Positions 1 through 5,530 are shown, counted from the stretch's first letter. The stretch is 6,415 nt of DNA from UBA4615 sp044360485 (GCA_044360485.1 JBIKKG010000209.1:1-6415); one strand, 5' to 3'. Notes: generated by a model from the letters alone, not told the origin. Numbers and translations are program-made.

Positions 1-253
1 GGCCGTCGGACGTGTGATACGGCTGGCCCTCGCGATTGTTGGCCGACAAGTCGTAGCCTGAACAGAAAGCCGGACCCGCGCCCCGCACGATCGTCACCTT
101 CACCTCAGGGTCGCGGTCGTGGGCTTCGAGTGTTGAAAAAATCTCGCCACGCAGGGCGTTGTTGAGCGCATTGCGCTTTTCGGGGCGATTGAGCGTGATC
201 CGTCGAACGCCCGCAGCAGGCGTATCGATCAGGATGTGAACGGGGGCAGTCAT
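1..253 (-). CDS. Enoyl-CoA hydratase/isomerase family protein, N-terminal part only
   Basis: The first 84 codons of a crotonase-fold protein are visible; the rest lies beyond the left edge. The start is ATG at 253-251, preceded by AAGGAGA (264-258) at good spacing. The peptide begins MTAPVHILID and carries two crotonase hallmarks. NRPEKRNAL (residues 22-30) forms the first CoA-binding/oxyanion segment. GPAFCSGYDL (60-69) is the G-x-x-F-C-(A/S)-G-x-D-L block whose backbone NH groups stabilise the thioester oxyanion. Family members hydrate, isomerise or cleave acyl-CoA thioesters in the cytoplasm. The catalytic Glu residues, which decide between hydratase, isomerase and other activities, lie in the missing part, so the reaction cannot be assigned. 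The gene is divergent from the enolase-superfamily gene across an 86-bp gap. The family call is firm; the function within the family is open. Confidence 0.93.
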   Translation of the reverse strand, partial: MTAPVHILIDTPAAGVRRITLNRPEKRNALNNALRGEIFSTLEAHDRDPEVKVTIVRGAGPAFCSGYDLSANNREGQPYHTSDG

Positions 254-339
254 GGAGTCTCCTTGCTGTTTCGTGCATCCTAACCGACCATCTTGCGGGC
301 CGCGCGCCCGCCATCGCCCGATTCGACCGAGGGAAGTTC
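254..339. promoter_or_regulatory. Divergent intergenic region with an inverted repeat
   Basis: This 86-bp gap separates the start codons of the hydratase-family gene (leftward) and the mandelate racemase-type gene (rightward), so both promoters probably lie here or just inside the flanking genes. It contains the inverted repeat GCGGGC-n5-GCCCGC at 295-311, the only clear dyad in the gap. The rightward gene has GAGGGA at 329-334 as its ribosome binding site. I see no convincing sigma-70 -35/-10 pair on either strand; the closest matches are weak. In GC-rich DNA a 6+6 repeat can arise by chance, so an operator role is only a suggestion. Confidence 0.35.
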
Positions 340-1512
340 ATGAAAATCAAATCGATCACTGCGCACTGGGTGCGCGTGCCCATTCCTGAGGCCCAGCAGC
401 ATGTGAGCGACTTTGGTCGCGTCACGTCGTTTGACGCCACCATCGTACGCATCGAAACCGCTTGCGGCCTGGTGGGTTACGGCGAGGCCAAGGAGGAAGT
501 GGGCAGCTCAGGCAACAACCATGGGTTGACCGCGATCATCCGTCACAAGTTTGCGCCGCTGCTCATTGGTGAAGATCCGCGCGACATCAACCGCCTGTGG
601 GAGCTGATGTACAACGGCGTGCGCGACCACTACGCGCTGCGTGATGCGCATGTCTTCCCTATTCTGGGTCGGCGCGGCATTACGGTGTCGGCCATCAGCG
701 GCATCGACATGGCACTGTGGGACATCCTGGGCAAGTCCTTGGGCGCACCGGTCTGGCGGCTGCTGGGCGGGCGCAAGGCCGCCGCCATGCCGGCTTACGC
801 GTCGGGTGGCTGGGCCGATGCCGCGAACATCGGCCAGCAGCTCCTGAGCTACGTGGAGCGCGGCGGATTCAAGGCGGTGAAGATGCGGGTGGGCGTGATT
901 GATGGCCCGGTCAGGAACTCGGTGGCGCGTGTGAAGGCCGCGCGTGAGGCGCTGGGGCCGGACATTGGGTTGATGTGTGATGCGCACGGCACCTACACCG
1001 TGGCCGACGCCAAGCGTTTTTGCCAGCTGGTCGAAGACTTTGACCTCACCTGGTTCGAGGAACCTGTGACCGGCGATGACCATCGCGGCCTGGCCGAGGT
1101 GCGCGCATCAACCACCGTGCCGATTGCCGTGGGGGAAAGCGAGTTCACGCGCCACGATTTTCTGGATATTGCACAGCGCGGTGGTGCAGACTTTTTCCAG
1201 CCCGATCTGGCCATCTGCGGCGGCATCAGCGAGGCGATGCGGATCGGGGCGATTGCCTCGGCCTACAATCTGAGGCTGGCCCCGCACCTGTGGACCGGTG
1301 CCCTGGCGTTTGCGGCGGGCCTGCATGTAAGCGCCGCCTCGCCTGCAGGCTGGATCCTGGAGTACTCGTTGGGTGCCAACCCGCTGCTGCACGAGATGGC
1401 GCTTGAAAAGTTCACGGTGAAGGACGGGATGATCGAGATACCCGATCGGCCCGGCCTGGGCGTGACCATCGATGAGGGTTTCGTGCAGCGCAATGCCGTG
1501 GCCACACCGTAG
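340..1512 (+). CDS. Mandelate racemase/muconate lactonizing enzyme family protein (probable acid-sugar dehydratase or epimerase)
   Basis: A complete 390-residue member of the enolase superfamily, the usual length for the family. The start is ATG at 340 with GAGGGA five bases upstream. The N-terminal capping domain (about 1-125) is followed by the signature GIDMALWDILGKSLG (121-135) and the TIM barrel. Candidate catalytic residues are K181-M-R183 on the second barrel strand; Mg ligands D214, E240/E241 (WFEEP) and E266 (AVGES); and a His-Asp dyad, D289 (QPD) with H316 (APH), followed by E341. The D-H dyad places it in the mandelate racemase subgroup rather than the muconate cycloisomerase subgroup. 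H216 in C-D-A-H-G recalls the D-x-H of galactonate/mannonate dehydratases. The family abstracts the alpha proton of a carboxylate, most often dehydrating sugar acids. The neighbouring carboxylate-binding proteins fit that role. The substrate is unknown. Confidence 0.94.
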   Translation: MKIKSITAHWVRVPIPEAQQHVSDFGRVTSFDATIVRIETACGLVGYGEAKEEVGSSGNNHGLTAIIRHKFAPLLIGEDPRDINRLWELMYNGVRDHYALRDAHVFPILGRRGITVSAISGIDMALWDILGKSLGAPVWRLLGGRKAAAMPAYASGGWADAANIGQQLLSYVERGGFKAVKMRVGVIDGPVRNSVARVKAAREALGPDIGLMCDAHGTYTVADAKRFCQLVEDFDLTWFEEPVTGDDHRGLAEVRASTTVPIAVGESEFTRHDFLDIAQRGGADFFQPDLAICGGISEAMRIGAIASAYNLRLAPHLWTGALAFAAGLHVSAASPAGWILEYSLGANPLLHEMALEKFTVKDGMIEIPDRPGLGVTIDEGFVQRNAVATP

Positions 1513-1557
1513 CGCTGTCTGACGACAGCGACCCGACCCGCATGGCGCGGGCCGGGT
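1513..1557. terminator. Two adjacent hairpins between convergent genes, probable bidirectional terminator
   Basis: Immediately after the stop codon of the enolase-superfamily gene, CGCTGTC (1513-1519) and GACAGCG (1524-1530) form a perfect 7-bp stem with a TGAC loop. Directly adjoining it, ACCCG-a-CCCG (1531-1540) pairs with CGGG-c-CGGGT (1548-1557), giving a 9-bp stem with one internal mismatch and a 7-base loop. The first Bug gene ends at 1568 on the other strand, so the pair sits at a convergent junction where both transcripts must stop. Neither side has a T-run, so these are not canonical intrinsic terminators; they may instead act as 3'-end stabilisers or with Rho. Confidence 0.55.
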
Positions 1558-1567
1558 CCTGTGGTGA

Positions 1568-2545
1568 TCAGTCCAGCTTCACGCCCAGCGCTTCCGCTTC
1601 GCGGATCCACACTGGCGCCTGCTCGCGCCACATGCGCAGCGCATCGGCACGCCCCTTGGTGGCTATAGGGATGGCAAAGTTTTCACGCAGGCCCTTGGCA
1701 CGCGGTGACTCGTTGTTGTCGACCGCCACCTTGGAGAGCAACTCCAGAATTTCAACGGGCGTGCCGCTGCGTGCCGTGAGGGCCAGACCACCGTCCAGGT
1801 TGGCGAGTTCGCTCTTGAAGCCCTGTTCGATCAAAGTGGGTACATCAGGCAGCTTGGGACAGCGGCTCGCAGAGGTGGCCGCGATCGGACGCGCGCCCTT
1901 GGCTTGCACGGTGTTGAAGGCCTGGTAACTTCCAACGGCGACTTGTTGAGCGCCTGTGACGAACTCCACCCACATTGGGCCTTCGCCCTTGTAGTGCACG
2001 GTTTCCACTTTGCCGCCCAGCTTGTTCAGCGCCTCGCCCAGCATGTGAGGGTACGAAGCCGGTGCATACGAACCCATGATCATCGGATTCTTGCGGGCAT
2101 AGTCGACCAGGTCGTTGAAGTTGCGGATCGGCAGCTTGTCCTGCACCGCGACGATCAGCGGCCCGGAAGGAAACACCGTAATCGGATCAATGTCCTTGGC
2201 CAGATCGAAGGGCAGCTTGCGATAGAGCACCCTGTTCTGCCAAACCGCGCCGGTGGTCGTGGCCAGCAGGGTGTAGCCGTCTGCTGGGGACTTGACCACG
2301 GCATCGATGGCGATATTGGCGCCTGCACCGGGGCGGTTTTCAACCACGCAGGGCACCTTGAAGCGGTCGGTGAAGGCTTCAGCGAACAGGCGCGCGTAAG
2401 CGTCGGTGAGGCCGCCTGGCGCAAAGCCCACGATGATCTTCACGGGGCGGTTGGGATAGGGCCCGGTCTGTGCAAAGGCACGGGGCGCGGACGCAGCCAA
2501 GCCTGCGGTCGCAAGCATCAACGAGCGGCGGGTGGTATCTGTCAT
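1568..2545 (-). CDS. Bug/TctC-family tripartite tricarboxylate transporter substrate-binding protein (copy 1)
   Basis: A complete 325-residue periplasmic binding protein of normal family length. The start chosen is ATG at 2545-2543, with GGAGA (2556-2552) six bases upstream. The frame stays open further upstream, but that would add 53 non-signal residues and overlap the preceding gene. The N-terminus is a signal peptide with twin arginines (T-T-R-R-S-L-M-L, residues 4-11), an Ala-rich core and a likely cut after A-F-A (about 23-25). Family hallmarks are YPNRPVKIIV (30-39), the ligand-loop FAPGGLTD (41-48), VVENRPGAGA (67-76), DGYTLL (89-94) and LPFDLAKDI (111-119). Such proteins bind carboxylates and deliver them to TctA/TctB membrane partners, which are absent here. 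It is about 70% identical to the protein encoded just upstream. The ligand is unknown. Confidence 0.95.
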   Translation of the reverse strand: MTDTTRRSLMLATAGLAASAPRAFAQTGPYPNRPVKIIVGFAPGGLTDAYARLFAEAFTDRFKVPCVVENRPGAGANIAIDAVVKSPADGYTLLATTTGAVWQNRVLYRKLPFDLAKDIDPITVFPSGPLIVAVQDKLPIRNFNDLVDYARKNPMIMGSYAPASYPHMLGEALNKLGGKVETVHYKGEGPMWVEFVTGAQQVAVGSYQAFNTVQAKGARPIAATSASRCPKLPDVPTLIEQGFKSELANLDGGLALTARSGTPVEILELLSKVAVDNNESPRAKGLRENFAIPIATKGRADALRMWREQAPVWIREAEALGVKLD

Positions 2546-2551
2546 GAGGTG

Positions 2552-2556
2552 TCTCC
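2552..2556 (-). promoter_or_regulatory. Ribosome binding site that fixes the start of Bug copy 1
   Basis: GGAGA read on the minus strand, six bases before the ATG at 2545. The next downstream residues form a signal peptide and the corresponding leader of the paralogue is nearly the same (GGAGACAC..TC..ATGAC), which supports this start over the longer open frame. Confidence 0.8.
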
Positions 2557-2566
2557 GTATGTGTAT

Positions 2567-2596
2567 GGCAGTGGGCAGGGTGTGCCCGGGTATGCC
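2567..2596 (-). other. Nested inverted repeat in the gap between the two Bug genes
   Basis: In the 61-bp gap, GGGCA (2573-2577) pairs with TGCCC (2583-2587) across a 5-base loop. An outer pair, GGCA (2567-2570) with TGCC (2593-2596), could extend it with small asymmetric internal loops. It follows the stop of copy 2 and precedes the ribosome binding site of copy 1, the usual place for a processing or partial-termination hairpin that adjusts relative expression within an operon. There is no T-run. The structure is modest and its role is inferred. Confidence 0.35.
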
Positions 2597-2606
2597 GTGG
2601 TGTCGG

Positions 2607-3593
2607 TCAGTCCAGCGTGACGCCCAGTGCTGAGACTTCCTTGATCCAGACCGGCGCATCTTCACGCCACAAGCGTAGCGCATCAGCTCGGCCTTTGTTG
2701 GCATTCGGAATGGCGAAGTTTTCGCGCAGTGCCTTGGCGCGCGGCGTGTCGTTACCCTCGACCGCCACTTTGGACAGCAGCTCGAGAATCTCCACGGGCA
2801 CGGCCGAATGTGCGGTCAGTGACAGCCCGCCTTCGAGCCGCGCAATCGGGGCCTTCAGACCCTGCTCAGTAAGCAAAGGCAGGTCGGGCAGCTTAGGGCT
2901 GCGGACGGGGCCGGTGGTGGCGATGGGGCGCACGCCTTTGGCCGCCACGGTGTTGAAGGCCTGGTAGCTGCCCACGCACATCTGCAGCTGCCCTGAGCCC
3001 ATCTCCACCCACATCGGGCCTTCGCCCTTGTACTGCACGGCCTGAAATTTGCAGCCGAACTGCTTGTTGAGTGTCTCGGCCAGAACATGCGGGTAAGACG
3101 CCGGGGCATAGGAGCCGCTGGAGCACTCGTTTTTTCGCGCGTACTCGATCAGTTCATCCAGATTTTTTACGCCCATCTTTTCCTGCACGGCAACGATCAG
3201 CGGGCCTGAGGGAAAGACCGTGATGGGCGTGATGTCCTTGGCCAGATCGAAGGGCAGCTTCTTGTACATGACCCGGGTCTGCCAGACCTGCCCGGTGGTG
3301 GTGCACAGCAGCGTGTAGCCATCGGGCGGGGCCTTCACGACGGTATCGATGGCGATGATGCCGCCAGCGCCGGGCTTGTTCTCGACCACGCAGGGCAGAT
3401 TGAATCGGGCGGTGAACTGCTCGGCAAACAGGCGTGCATAGGCATCGCTCAGGCCGCCTGTTTGCGCACCGACAACGATCTTGACCGGGCGGTTCGGATA
3501 GCCGGCCGCTTGCGCGAAGGCGCGCGGGGCGCTCAGGCCTGCGCCGGCTGCAGCGCTTGCCAACAGAAGGTTGCGACGAGCTGAATCAGTCAT
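2607..3593 (-). CDS. Bug/TctC-family tripartite tricarboxylate transporter substrate-binding protein (copy 2)
   Basis: A complete 328-residue periplasmic solute-binding protein, start ATG at 3593-3591 with GGGAGA (3607-3602) upstream. The signal peptide has twin arginines (S-A-R-R-N-L-L-L, residues 4-11), an Ala/Gly core and a likely cut after A-F-A (about 25-27). Conserved blocks match copy 1: YPNRPVKIVV (32-41), VVENKPGAGG (69-78), DGYTLL (91-96), LPFDLAKDI (113-121) and GSYAPASYPH (160-169). A hand alignment of the mature parts gives about 71% identity with a single one-residue gap, so the two arose by tandem duplication. Two differences stand out. The ligand loop reads AQTGGLSD (43-50), lacking the Pro of the usual PGG. 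It also has five cysteines (C68, C97, C157, C181, C206) against two in copy 1. No TctA/TctB gene is present nearby. The ligand is unknown but probably a carboxylate. Confidence 0.95.
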   Translation of the reverse strand: MTDSARRNLLLASAAAGAGLSAPRAFAQAAGYPNRPVKIVVGAQTGGLSDAYARLFAEQFTARFNLPCVVENKPGAGGIIAIDTVVKAPPDGYTLLCTTTGQVWQTRVMYKKLPFDLAKDITPITVFPSGPLIVAVQEKMGVKNLDELIEYARKNECSSGSYAPASYPHVLAETLNKQFGCKFQAVQYKGEGPMWVEMGSGQLQMCVGSYQAFNTVAAKGVRPIATTGPVRSPKLPDLPLLTEQGLKAPIARLEGGLSLTAHSAVPVEILELLSKVAVEGNDTPRAKALRENFAIPNANKGRADALRLWREDAPVWIKEVSALGVTLD

Positions 3594-3617
3594 GTGACGT
3601 GTCTCCCTAGGGTGATG

Positions 3618-3630
3618 CGCGCTGTGCGCG
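3618..3630 (-). other. Small GC-rich hairpin between the SDR and Bug copy 2
   Basis: CGCGC (3618-3622) and GCGCG (3626-3630) form a perfect 5-bp stem with a TGT loop in the 81-bp gap after the SDR stop codon. A separate 8-bp palindrome CCCTAGGG (3605-3612) overlaps the ribosome binding site of Bug copy 2. Either could affect transcript processing or translation of the Bug gene, but both are short and no T-run follows, so this is a weak call. Confidence 0.25.
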
Positions 3631-3674
3631 TCTGTGAAGCCGGATTGTGAACAGGGGCAAAGCGTGAGCTGGGC

Positions 3675-4445
3675 TTATCCCTGCTCGGTTTGTGACTTCA
3701 TGTAGAGCTTCTGCATGCCGCCCAACCAGCGGTCGTAGTCAGAGGTCTTGCGGCGCATGTAATCGAGGACTTCAGGATGCGGCAGGATCAGGAACTTTTC
3801 TTCGCCCATCACCTTCACGATTTCGTCAGCCACCGCTTCAGCGCTCAGGATACCGTCGCCGCCAGCCGATCCGCCGTCATCGGGGACCATGCCGGTGCGC
3901 ACGGCCTGCGGGCACAGGCACGAGACATGCAGACCGCGCCGGCCATAGGCGATTGCAAGCCATTCCGCGATGGCCACCGCTGCATGCTTGGTGACGCCAT
4001 AGGCTGCGGTTTCAACGATATTCAGCAAGCCGGCAGCCGAGGCCGTGACCAAAAAATAGCCTTCGCCACGTGAAAGCATTTTTTCCACCACGGCGCGTGC
4101 CGCCCACACATGGGCCATGCCGTGGATCTTCCACATCAGGTCCCAGGTGTCGTTGTTCGGATCCAGACCTGGGCTTTTGCCGATGCCAGCATTCGAAAAA
4201 TAGATGTCGATGTGTCCGTAGCGTTGTTCGGCGGCTGCCACCAGGGCTTGGATGTCCGATTCCTTGCTCACATCGCAGCGCACCGCCAGCCCGTTGACCG
4301 CCTGTGCCACGGGCTGCAGGCCTGCTTCGTTGAGGTCGGCCACGACAACGCCTGCCGCGCCTTCAGCGTGAAACTTTAACGCGGTGGCACGCCCGATGCC
4401 GCTAGCTGCCCCGGTGATGACCGCGACCTTGCCTTTGACGTTCAT
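3675..4445 (-). CDS. Short-chain dehydrogenase/reductase (SDR), classical type
   Basis: A complete 256-residue cytoplasmic NAD(P)-dependent oxidoreductase of normal classical-SDR length. The start is ATG at 4445-4443 with AGGAGA (4457-4452) six bases upstream. The Rossmann fold shows TGAASGIG (11-18), acidic D37 at the end of the second strand (VVVADLN), which favours NAD over NADP, D58 in CDVS, and SNAG (84-87). The catalytic triad is S136, Y149 and K153 (YGVTK), with the usual 13-residue Ser-Tyr spacing. The Asn that normally completes the tetrad, in V-N-x-x-x, is replaced by H108 (K-I-H-G-M-A-H). The C-terminus (LPHPEVLDYM, then a D-Y-D-R-W-L segment) belongs to the substrate-binding lid. 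It is the first gene of a same-strand set with the two Bug genes (81-bp and 61-bp gaps), so co-transcription is likely. The substrate, an alcohol or ketone, is unknown. Confidence 0.93.
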   Translation of the reverse strand: MNVKGKVAVITGAASGIGRATALKFHAEGAAGVVVADLNEAGLQPVAQAVNGLAVRCDVSKESDIQALVAAAEQRYGHIDIYFSNAGIGKSPGLDPNNDTWDLMWKIHGMAHVWAARAVVEKMLSRGEGYFLVTASAAGLLNIVETAAYGVTKHAAVAIAEWLAIAYGRRGLHVSCLCPQAVRTGMVPDDGGSAGGDGILSAEAVADEIVKVMGEEKFLILPHPEVLDYMRRKTSDYDRWLGGMQKLYMKSQTEQG

Positions 4446-4495
4446 GTGGGGTCTCCTGTCCGGTAGGTTCTTGTTCGAAACGCGACGACCGGATC

Positions 4496-4522
4496 GCTGC
4501 GACCCCGTCTCGCCATCGCAGC
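4496..4522. repeat. 7-bp inverted repeat, candidate operator
   Basis: GCTGCGA-n13-TCGCAGC, perfect over seven bases per arm. It lies 51-77 bp upstream of the leftward SDR start and about 124-150 bp upstream of the rightward one. The 20-bp arm spacing suits a dimeric regulator contacting one face of the helix. The binding protein is unknown. Confidence 0.4.
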
Positions 4523-4632
4523 TATGCTAGCTCACTGTGGGCCGGATCATGGCATGAACGCTGCGGGCGCCCTGGCCCGTCCCCGTTCTGTCCGCGATTC
4601 ATCGCTTGGCGGTGAGCATCCACCGTCCCGAT

Positions 4633-4637
4633 AGGAG
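4633..4637 (+). promoter_or_regulatory. Ribosome binding site with two adjacent possible starts (GTG/ATG)
   Basis: AGGAG at 4633-4637 precedes the overlapping tandem codons GTG (4643) and ATG (4646). Spacing is 5 bases to GTG and 8 to ATG. ATG with an 8-base spacer is the more usual arrangement, so the rightward SDR is annotated from 4646; using GTG would add one Met. Confidence 0.75.
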
Positions 4638-4645
4638 TTGCAGTG

Positions 4646-5530
4646 ATGACCGTCTTGACCCAGGCATCCCCCGCGCTGCGACGCTTCGTGGGCCACACCG
4701 TCCTGGTAACCGGCGCCGGAAGCGGCATCGGGCGCGCGGCGGCCTTGCGTTTCGCAGCCGAGGGCGCATCGGTGGTGGTGGCCGATTACAACCTGCCGGC
4801 GGCGCAAGACACGGTGCAACAGATCACCGCCTTACCCGGTACGTCGGGCGCACTGGCTGTGCGCGCTGATGTGGCGAACGAGGCCGACAATGCAGCGATG
4901 GTTGCCGCGACGATGCAGCGCTTTGGTCGACTCGATCATGCCTTTCTGAATGCAGGCGTAGGCGGCGCCTTCGGGCCGATCGAGCAGATCCAGGTCGATG
5001 ACTGGGACTACACCTTTCATGTGTTGGTGCGTGGCGTATTTCTGGGGATCAAACACTGCACGCCTGCGATCCGGCAAGGCGGTGCGGGTGGTTCGATCGT
5101 TCTGACGGCATCGATTGCGGGCCTCACGGGCGGCGCCGGCTCGCATGCGTACTCAGCGGCCAAGGCAGCCGTGGTGAGCCTGACGGGCAGTGCCGCCACG
5201 GAGCTGGCCGCGCATCGCATCCGCGTCAACAGCGTCGCACCCGGCACTATCATGACCCCGCTCTTGCATCGGGGCCGTCCTGAGAAAATTCAGTCTGCGC
5301 TACCGCCTCAGCCCTGGCCCGATCACGGCCAGCCCGAGCACATTGCCGCGCTCGCCGCGTTCCTGTGTTCGCAGGATGCCGCCTTCATCACCGGCGAGAC
5401 CGTGGTGGCCGATGGCGGCCGCCTGGCGCAGGGCATCGCGCTGTTCGGGGTGGGCGCGGGCAATGTACTCACCCAGCGCGCGGGCGTGAACCGGGGCAGC
5501 ACCGGCGAGCCCAGCGAAGTGCGGGGGTAG
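4646..5530 (+). CDS. Short-chain dehydrogenase/reductase (SDR) with a C-terminal tail
   Basis: A complete 294-residue classical-type SDR, longer than the typical 250-260. Motifs: TGAGSGIG (22-29), D47 at the end of strand 2 (VVVADYN, suggesting NAD), D75 in RADV, and LNAG (101-104). The triad is S156 (LTASIAG), Y169 and K173 (YSAAK), with 13 residues between Ser and Tyr. The tetrad Asn is replaced by L127 in HVLVRGVFLG (125-134). The next conserved blocks are RVNSVAPGTIMTP (193-205) and ETVVADGGR (251-259), where most family members nearly end. About 35 further residues follow, including a Gly-rich stretch (GIALFGVGAGN) and a polar tail. An extra ten or so residues precede the first strand. 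It is only distantly similar to the SDR across the divergent promoter, so they are not recent duplicates. It probably oxidises an alcohol or reduces a ketone in the same pathway; the substrate is unknown. Confidence 0.93.
   Translation: MTVLTQASPALRRFVGHTVLVTGAGSGIGRAAALRFAAEGASVVVADYNLPAAQDTVQQITALPGTSGALAVRADVANEADNAAMVAATMQRFGRLDHAFLNAGVGGAFGPIEQIQVDDWDYTFHVLVRGVFLGIKHCTPAIRQGGAGGSIVLTASIAGLTGGAGSHAYSAAKAAVVSLTGSAATELAAHRIRVNSVAPGTIMTPLLHRGRPEKIQSALPPQPWPDHGQPEHIAALAAFLCSQDAAFITGETVVADGGRLAQGIALFGVGAGNVLTQRAGVNRGSTGEPSEVRG

Larger units (their letters stand above)
4446..4645. promoter_or_regulatory. Divergent promoter region with inverted repeats between two SDR genes
   Basis: This 200-bp gap must carry the promoters for the leftward SDR-Bug-Bug set and the rightward SDR. 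Its clearest structures are clustered. GCTGCGA (4496-4502) is inverted as TCGCAGC (4516-4522) with a 13-bp spacer, placing the arms 20 bp apart (about two helical turns, same face). AGCTA-tgc-TAGCT (4520-4532) overlaps the right arm. A palindrome GGGCGCCC lies at 4565-4572. Within the second repeat, TATGCT (plus) and TAGCAT (minus) are loose -10 matches, but no matching -35 is evident. This looks like an operator region for a transcription factor encoded elsewhere. Confidence 0.5.

Noticed and set aside
263..291. Possible rightward promoter TTGCTG with GACCAT 17 bp downstream
   Set aside because: Each hexamer matches the sigma-70 consensus at only about three of six positions, no better than chance.
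1904..2620. A 238-codon open frame on the plus strand opposite Bug copy 1
   Set aside because: It is antisense to a clear conserved gene, has no recognisable domain or ribosome binding site, and is the expected by-product of GC-rich codon usage.
2546..2704. A longer N-terminus for Bug copy 1, beginning within the end of copy 2
   Set aside because: The extra 53 residues are Arg/His-rich and would bury the signal peptide, overlap copy 2 by about 100 bp and ignore the well-placed GGAGA site at 2556-2552.
4565..4572. GGGCGCCC palindrome as an operator
   Set aside because: An 8-bp GC-only palindrome is too frequent in DNA of this composition to support a separate call; it is mentioned only in the regional description.
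3675..5530. The two SDR genes as an inverted duplication
   Set aside because: They share only family motifs, differ in length and in the residue replacing the tetrad Asn, and align poorly outside the Rossmann and Y-x-x-x-K blocks.
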